A DNA stretch of 8,740 bases, from positions 1 to 8,740 of the forward strand of contig CAJLCS010000078.1 of assembly GCA_905205195.1 (NCBI GenBank). The letters run 5' to 3'. Every line of letters starts with the position of its first letter. Position 1 is the stretch's first letter. Both the position numbers and the translations under genes were made by a program. The notes under the pieces are model-generated. The model was not told where the DNA came from. It saw only the letters and a program-made list of their open reading frames with translations, and did not search any database. Source of the DNA: an uncultured Eubacteriales bacterium (GTDB lineage Bacteria; Bacillota; Clostridia; Oscillospirales; Oscillospiraceae). Below, in pieces: positions 5,411 through 8,740 of the stretch.

Positions 5411-6354
5411 GCCAGTGCCTCCAGCATGGCGTCGGTCAGCGCCGACGCCGCCTGCTCCAGCGGCATCCGCATTGTCCCCCCGGCGGCACCGGCATGGCCG
5501 CCGCCGCCGAACCGGGCACAGATGGCGCCGCAGTCGATGCCCGGCACCGCCCGGAGGGACAGCTTGACGGTGCCGTCGTCGCTTTCCCGCAGGGTGGCCG
5601 CCAGCTCCACGCCCTCCACGCTCCGCAGGAAGCTGGACAGATTGTCCATATCGTCCTCCCCTGCCCCCAGCTGCTCCTCCACCGCCTTGGGGATGGGGCA
5701 GATCGCCATCCGGCCATCGGCCAGGAACCTGCCGTGCTCCACCATCCAGCCCTGCATCCGCAGCCGGGCCAGAGAAACGGTGTCAAACAGCGTCTGATTC
5801 AGGGCAAACAGCGGCGCACCGGCATCGGCGCAGGCCGCCGCCACCCGCAGCGTGTGGCCGGTGGTGTTGGCAAAGCGGAAGCAGCCGGTGTCCGTGGACA
5901 CCGCCGTATACAGCGCCGCTGCCATGTCCGCGTCCAGCGCAGCGCCCATAAGCCGCAGCACGTCAAAGATGATTTCGCCGCAGGCTGCCGCCCCGGCGTC
6001 CACAAGCTCCCGGGGGGTAAAGCCCGTGGCCGACGCGTGATGGTCGATCCGCAGGGCAATCCGGGGCAGATACGGCTCGAAGGCCGCGGGCAGCATCCGG
6101 GGCGCCGCCACATCCACGGAAATCAGGGTATCCTTCGGCCCCGGCGCCGCCGTGGTCAGGCCGTCCAGCAGCGGGGCAAACCGGTCCGTCATGTCCGGAT
6201 TTTCCAGCACCGCCGCCGTTTTTCCCAGCTTCCGCAGGCCCCGGCACAGCGCCGCCGCCGATCCCAGCGTATCGCCGTCGGGCCGCCGGTGGGTCAGAAT
6301 GCAGAAGCGGTCCTGGGCCAGCAGGAAGCCCGCCGTTTCAGTTCTCGTCATCAT
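5407..6354 (-). CDS. nrnA: DHH/DHHA1 phosphoesterase, nanoRNase / pAp phosphatase type
   Basis: NrnA-type enzymes degrade RNA oligomers of about 2-5 bases, left by exonucleases, to mononucleotides, and dephosphorylate pAp to AMP, using manganese. The 315-residue length fits the family. DHH domain motifs are visible: H22-x3-D26-G-D28, D81 in SVDVA, D104-H105-H106, and D155 in STDTGCFRF. The DHHA1 domain ends with GGGGH (283-287) then AGAAGG, the nucleic-acid-binding signature. The residue that is often Asn just after DHH (DHHxxN) is Ala here (A109). Two ATG codons occur in tandem at 6354 and 6351; GAGGTGA (6367-6361) serves either. The gene overlaps rbfA by 17 bases and truB by 4. A cyclic-dinucleotide role as in the related GdpP/DhhP proteins is possible but less likely in this context. 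Confidence 0.9.
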   Translation of the reverse strand: MMTRTETAGFLLAQDRFCILTHRRPDGDTLGSAAALCRGLRKLGKTAAVLENPDMTDRFAPLLDGLTTAAPGPKDTLISVDVAAPRMLPAAFEPYLPRIALRIDHHASATGFTPRELVDAGAAACGEIIFDVLRLMGAALDADMAAALYTAVSTDTGCFRFANTTGHTLRVAAACADAGAPLFALNQTLFDTVSLARLRMQGWMVEHGRFLADGRMAICPIPKAVEEQLGAGEDDMDNLSSFLRSVEGVELAATLRESDDGTVKLSLRAVPGIDCGAICARFGGGGHAGAAGGTMRMPLEQAASALTDAMLEALA

Positions 6355-6700
6355 CCTGCTTCACCTCAAGGGAGTTGATCAGGTCCAGCAGGTGGGCGCC
6401 GTAGCGGATGGAGTCGTCCTGGGCCCACACCAGCTCCGGCGTGTAGCGCAGCTGGAGCGTCCGGCCCAGCTCCCGGCGCAGGAAGCCCCCGGCGGATTTC
6501 AGCCCCTTGAGGGCCTCCGCCGCCTTGTTCTCCTCCAGGAAGCTGACGTATACCTTGGCATAGCGCAGGTCCGGGGTGGTTTCCACCCGGGCGATGGAGA
6601 TCATGGTATCCTGCACCCGGGGGTCCTTGACGCCCCGCAGCAGATTGGCCAGCTCCCGCTGAATTTCTTCGTTGATTCGTCCGATTCGATTGGATGCCAT
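6338..6700 (-). CDS. rbfA: 30S ribosome-binding factor A
   Basis: RbfA is a small KH-fold protein that binds immature 30S subunits and aids late 16S rRNA maturation, also important in cold adaptation. The 120-residue protein matches the family: RIGRINEEIQRELANLL at the start, then VKDPRVQDTMISIARVETTPDLRYAKVYVS, then LRRELGRTLQLRYTPELVW and an acidic tail. The ATG is preceded by AAGGAGG (6717-6711) with a 10-base gap. It follows infB as in most bacteria, but across a 310-base palindrome-rich gap instead of a short spacer. No ylxP-like gene lies between them, unlike in Bacillus. Its 3' end overlaps nrnA in another frame. Confidence 0.97.
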   Translation of the reverse strand: MASNRIGRINEEIQRELANLLRGVKDPRVQDTMISIARVETTPDLRYAKVYVSFLEENKAAEALKGLKSAGGFLRRELGRTLQLRYTPELVWAQDDSIRYGAHLLDLINSLEVKQDDDEN

Positions 6701-6726
6701 AACAGCACATCCTCCTTATGAAAAAC

Positions 6727-6762
6727 GTTCCGCCGCGCCGCATTCCCTGCGGTGCGGCGGAT
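6727..6762. repeat. Direct repeat copy A, itself a strong palindrome
   Basis: This is one of two 36-base copies that are identical at 34 positions; the other is at 6966-7001. Within it CCGCCGC (6730-6736) and CCGCA (6738-6742) pair with TGCGG (6748-6752) and GCGGCGG (6754-6760) around the loop TTCCC. The single internal mismatch (6737/6753) is a G-T pair on the plus strand. On the minus strand the hairpin is followed, after four bases, by five T (6725-6721), just before the rbfA ribosome binding site. It could therefore also act as a weak terminator or attenuator. Confidence 0.9.
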
Positions 6763-6786
6763 TCACTTGTAAAATGCCTCGCAGAG

Positions 6787-6808
6787 TTCGACGCCCGCAG
6801 GCGTCGAA
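6787..6808. repeat. Perfect 9-bp palindrome in the infB-rbfA gap
   Basis: TTCGACGCC (6787-6795) and GGCGTCGAA (6800-6808) are separated by four bases. An outer pair, TTCACT (6762-6767) with AGTGAA (6812-6817), encloses it. AAAATG (6771-6776) could instead pair with CATTTT (6820-6825), which would disrupt the next hairpin. Confidence 0.85.
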
Positions 6809-6820
6809 TAGAGTGAAAAC

Positions 6821-6853
6821 ATTTTCTGTCGGGGCGTGTACCTGACAGAAAAT
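6821..6853. repeat. 10-bp inverted repeat in the infB-rbfA gap
   Basis: ATTTTCTGTC (6821-6830) pairs perfectly with GACAGAAAAT (6844-6853). On the plus strand it extends by GGG (6831-6833) with CCT (6841-6843), one of these being G-T, leaving a 7-base loop. Confidence 0.88.
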
Positions 6854-6861
6854 ACATCTCG

Positions 6862-6917
6862 GTCCGCCAGTGTGCACATCGTCCGACTCCGGCGGACGAT
6901 GCGTGCGCGAAGCGGAC
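6862..6917. repeat. Long nested inverted repeat with alternative pairings
   Basis: CATCGTCCG (6877-6885) pairs with CGGACGATG (6893-6901) around seven bases. Outside it, GTGTGC (6870-6875) pairs with GTGCGC (6903-6908), with three G-T pairs on the plus strand. GTCCGC (6862-6867) pairs with GCGGAC (6912-6917). A competing 7-bp helix, GTCCGCC (6862-6868) with GGCGGAC (6891-6897), excludes the main stem. Confidence 0.8.
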
Positions 6918-6964
6918 TGCAATCCTTTTGCCTTGAAAGCCCCCGCGGGGCTTTAAATGCAGTC
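6915..6964. repeat. Two-part inverted repeat near the infB end
   Basis: AAAGCCCC (6936-6943) and GGGGCTTT (6947-6954) form an 8-bp stem with a 3-base loop. GACTGCA (6915-6921) and TGCAGTC (6958-6964) form an outer 7-bp arm. The short T run after the stem is too weak to call a confident infB terminator. Confidence 0.8.
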
Positions 6965-6965
6965 T

Positions 6966-7001
6966 GTTACGCCGCGCCTCATTCCCTGCGGTGCGGCGGA
7001 T
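6966..7001. repeat. Direct repeat copy B, palindromic
   Basis: This is the partner of 6727-6762, differing at 6969 (A for C) and 6979 (T for G). The second change weakens the inner stem, leaving CGCCGC (6970-6975) with GCGGCG (6993-6998) as the main arms. It begins, in transcription order, 9 bases after the infB stop. A small palindrome, GATAAA-TG-TTTATC (7002-7015), overlaps the infB stop codon itself. Confidence 0.9.
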
Positions 7002-7010
7002 GATAAATGT

Positions 7011-8740
7011 TTATCGCTTGACTTCCTGCATGGTGAAGCACTCAAAGATGTCGCCGATCTTCAGATCGTTGAACTTGGCAATGCTCATGCCGCATTCGTA
7101 ACCGGCGGCGACCTCCTTGGCCGCATCCTTGAAGCGCTGCAGAGAGCCGATTTCGCCCTCGTGGATGACGATGTTGTCCCGCAGAACGCGGACCTGGCCG
7201 TCCCGGGTCACCTTGCCGTCCTTGACCATGCAGCCGGCGATGGTACCGATGGCGGACACCTTGTACAGCTGCCGCACCTCGGCATGGCCCAGCACCACTT
7301 CCTCGTACTTGGGGGCCAGCATACCCTTCATGGCCGCCTCGACCTCGTCGATGGCGTCGTAAATCACCCGGTAGAACCGCATATCCACGTTGGCCCGGTG
7401 GGCGCTGGCCTGAGCCACGGCGTCCGCCCGGACGTTGAAGCCGATGACAATGGCGCCGGAGGTGGAAGCCAGCAGAATGTCGGATTCGTTGATGGCGCCC
7501 ACGGCGGCATGGATCACCCGGACCCGGACCTCGTCGTTGCTCAGCTTCTCCAGGCTGGCCTTCACGGCCTCGGCAGAGCCCTGCACGTCGGCCTTGACGA
7601 TCAGGTTCAGTTCCTTCATCTCGCCCTCCTGCATCTTGGCAAAGAGGTTATCCAGCGTGACCTTGGTATTCAGCTTGGCCTGGGCATCCTTTTCGGCCTG
7701 ACGGCGCTGCTCCACCAGCTCCCGGGCCATCCGCTCGTCGGAAACGGCGTTGAACTCGTCGCCGGGAGTCGGCACCTCGGCCAGGCCGGTAATCTCCACC
7801 GGCTGGGAGGGACCTGCGGTTTTGACGGTGCGGCCCTTGTCGTTGGTCATCACCCGGACCCGGCCTACGGCCGTACCGGCGATGATGGTGTCGCCCTGCT
7901 TCAGCGTGCCGTTCTGCACCAGCAGCGTGGCGATGGGGCCCCGGTTCTTGTCCAGCCGGGCCTCGATGACGGTGCCCTTGGCGGGACGGTTGGGGTTGGC
8001 CTTCAGGTCCTGCATTTCGGCGGTCAGAATGACCATTTCCAGCAGGTTGTCGATGCCCATGCCCGTCTTGGCGGAAATGGGGCAGATGATGGTGTCGCCG
8101 CCCCATTCCTCGGGGATCAGCTCGTACTCGGTCAGCTGCTGCTTGATCCGGTCGGGGTTGGCGTCGGGCTTATCCATCTTGTTCACCGCCACGATGATGG
8201 GAATCTTGGCGGCCTTGGCATGGTTGATGGCTTCCACGGTCTGGGGCATAATGCCGTCGTCCGCCGCCACCACCAGAATGGCGATGTCGGTACACATGGC
8301 GCCTCTGGCCCGCATGGAGGTAAAGGCCGCATGGCCCGGCGTATCCAGGAAGGTGATGGGATTGCCGCTGATTTCCACGGTGTACGCGCCGATGTGCTGG
8401 GTAATGCCGCCGGCCTCGCCGGAGGCCACGCTGGTTTTCCGCACCGCGTCCAGCAGGCTGGTCTTGCCGTGGTCTACATGGCCCATGACCACCACCACGG
8501 GGCTGCGGGGCTGAAGCTCCTCGGCGGTATCCACATGGTCGTCGATGATCTGCTCCTCGATGGTGACGGTGACTTCCTTTTCCACCTTGCAGCCCATTTC
8601 CGTGGCCACATATTCGGCGGTGTCAAAGTCGATGGTCTGGTTGATGCCGGCCATGACGCCGTTCTTCATCAGCAGCTTGATGACCTCACCGGCGGTTTTC
8701 TTCATGCGGGAGGCCAGCTCGCCCACGGTGATTTCGTCGG
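7011..8740 (-). CDS. infB: Translation initiation factor IF2 (5' end outside window)
   Basis: IF2 is the GTPase that places initiator fMet-tRNA on the 30S subunit and promotes 50S joining. The visible 575 codons contain the end of the IF2 N-domain (ITVGELASRMKKTAGEVIKLL) and the full G domain: GHVDHGKT at about 8483-8460, DTPGH at 8345-8331, NKMD at 8183-8172 and SAKTG at 8075-8061. The beta-barrel and C-terminal domains follow, ending in the typical MQEVKR. The reading frame is open to the window edge (Asp-Glu-Ile-Thr precede the GTG at 8726), and that GTG is an internal valine of the conserved TVGEL motif, so the gene continues beyond 8740. It heads the block with rbfA downstream. The stop is TAA. 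I see nothing broken. Confidence 0.98.
   Translation of the reverse strand, partial: DEITVGELASRMKKTAGEVIKLLMKNGVMAGINQTIDFDTAEYVATEMGCKVEKEVTVTIEEQIIDDHVDTAEELQPRSPVVVVMGHVDHGKTSLLDAVRKTSVASGEAGGITQHIGAYTVEISGNPITFLDTPGHAAFTSMRARGAMCTDIAILVVAADDGIMPQTVEAINHAKAAKIPIIVAVNKMDKPDANPDRIKQQLTEYELIPEEWGGDTIICPISAKTGMGIDNLLEMVILTAEMQDLKANPNRPAKGTVIEARLDKNRGPIATLLVQNGTLKQGDTIIAGTAVGRVRVMTNDKGRTVKTAGPSQPVEITGLAEVPTPGDEFNAVSDERMARELVEQRRQAEKDAQAKLNTKVTLDNLFAKMQEGEMKELNLIVKADVQGSAEAVKASLEKLSNDEVRVRVIHAAVGAINESDILLASTSGAIVIGFNVRADAVAQASAHRANVDMRFYRVIYDAIDEVEAAMKGMLAPKYEEVVLGHAEVRQLYKVSAIGTIAGCMVKDGKVTRDGQVRVLRDNIVIHEGEIGSLQRFKDAAKEVAAGYECGMSIAKFNDLKIGDIFECFTMQEVKR

Noticed and set aside
6716..6922. A 68-codon open frame on the minus strand in the infB-rbfA gap
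   Set aside because: It runs through three palindromes, has no ribosome binding site and shows no recognisable protein features. The same goes for the longer frame at 6366-6857, which mostly shadows rbfA.
6727..7001. CRISPR array
   Set aside because: There are only two repeats, 203 bases apart, and the material between them is itself palindromic and not spacer-like.
8724..8726. GTG at 8726 as the infB start
   Set aside because: The frame continues open to the window edge, and the codon is the valine of the conserved TVGEL motif of the IF2 N-domain, so the gene is cut by the window.

Overview
The window reads as a high-GC Gram-positive chromosome, most likely a Clostridia of the Oscillospiraceae/Ruminococcaceae type. 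I infer this from GC-ending codon use, the Firmicutes order infB-rbfA-nrnA-truB-ribF-rpsO-pnp, strong AGGAGG-type ribosome binding sites, sigma-A promoters and a CIRCE operator. I recognise no exact species. Every supported gene is on the minus strand, so transcription runs from high to low coordinates.

In transcription order, 8740-7011 is the 3' two thirds or so of infB (translation initiation factor IF2), cut by the window edge. Next, 7010-6701 is a 310-base gene-free gap. Almost all of it is palindromes, bounded by two near-identical 36-base direct repeats. Then 6700-3651 is a tightly packed block: rbfA, nrnA, truB and ribF. Their stops and starts overlap (17 bases, then GTGA, then GTGA), which suggests translational coupling. 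A new promoter right after ribF starts rpsO (ribosomal protein S15), which has a long structured leader. rpsO ends in a clear intrinsic terminator. After it comes pnp (polynucleotide phosphorylase), preceded by a 69-base imperfect stem-loop and with no promoter that I can see. pnp ends in a strong terminator.

The last complete gene, 718-281, is a free-standing small heat-shock protein (Hsp20). Its consensus-like promoter is overlapped at the -35 box by a CIRCE element, the HrcA operator. It ends in a bidirectional terminator. Below it, a further sigma-A promoter drives a gene of which only a signal-peptide-like N-terminus (50-1) is visible.

Functionally, the main block joins initiation (IF2), 30S maturation (RbfA, S15), tRNA modification (TruB), flavin cofactor supply (RibF) and RNA turnover (NrnA removing the oligonucleotides left by exonucleases such as PNPase). 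The coding content is ordinary core housekeeping. What deserves a second look is non-coding: the palindrome mosaic between infB and rbfA, the pnp leader stem-loop, the S15 leader, and the fused CIRCE/-35 site of hsp20. I see no tRNA, rRNA, CRISPR array, transposase or new defence-like system.
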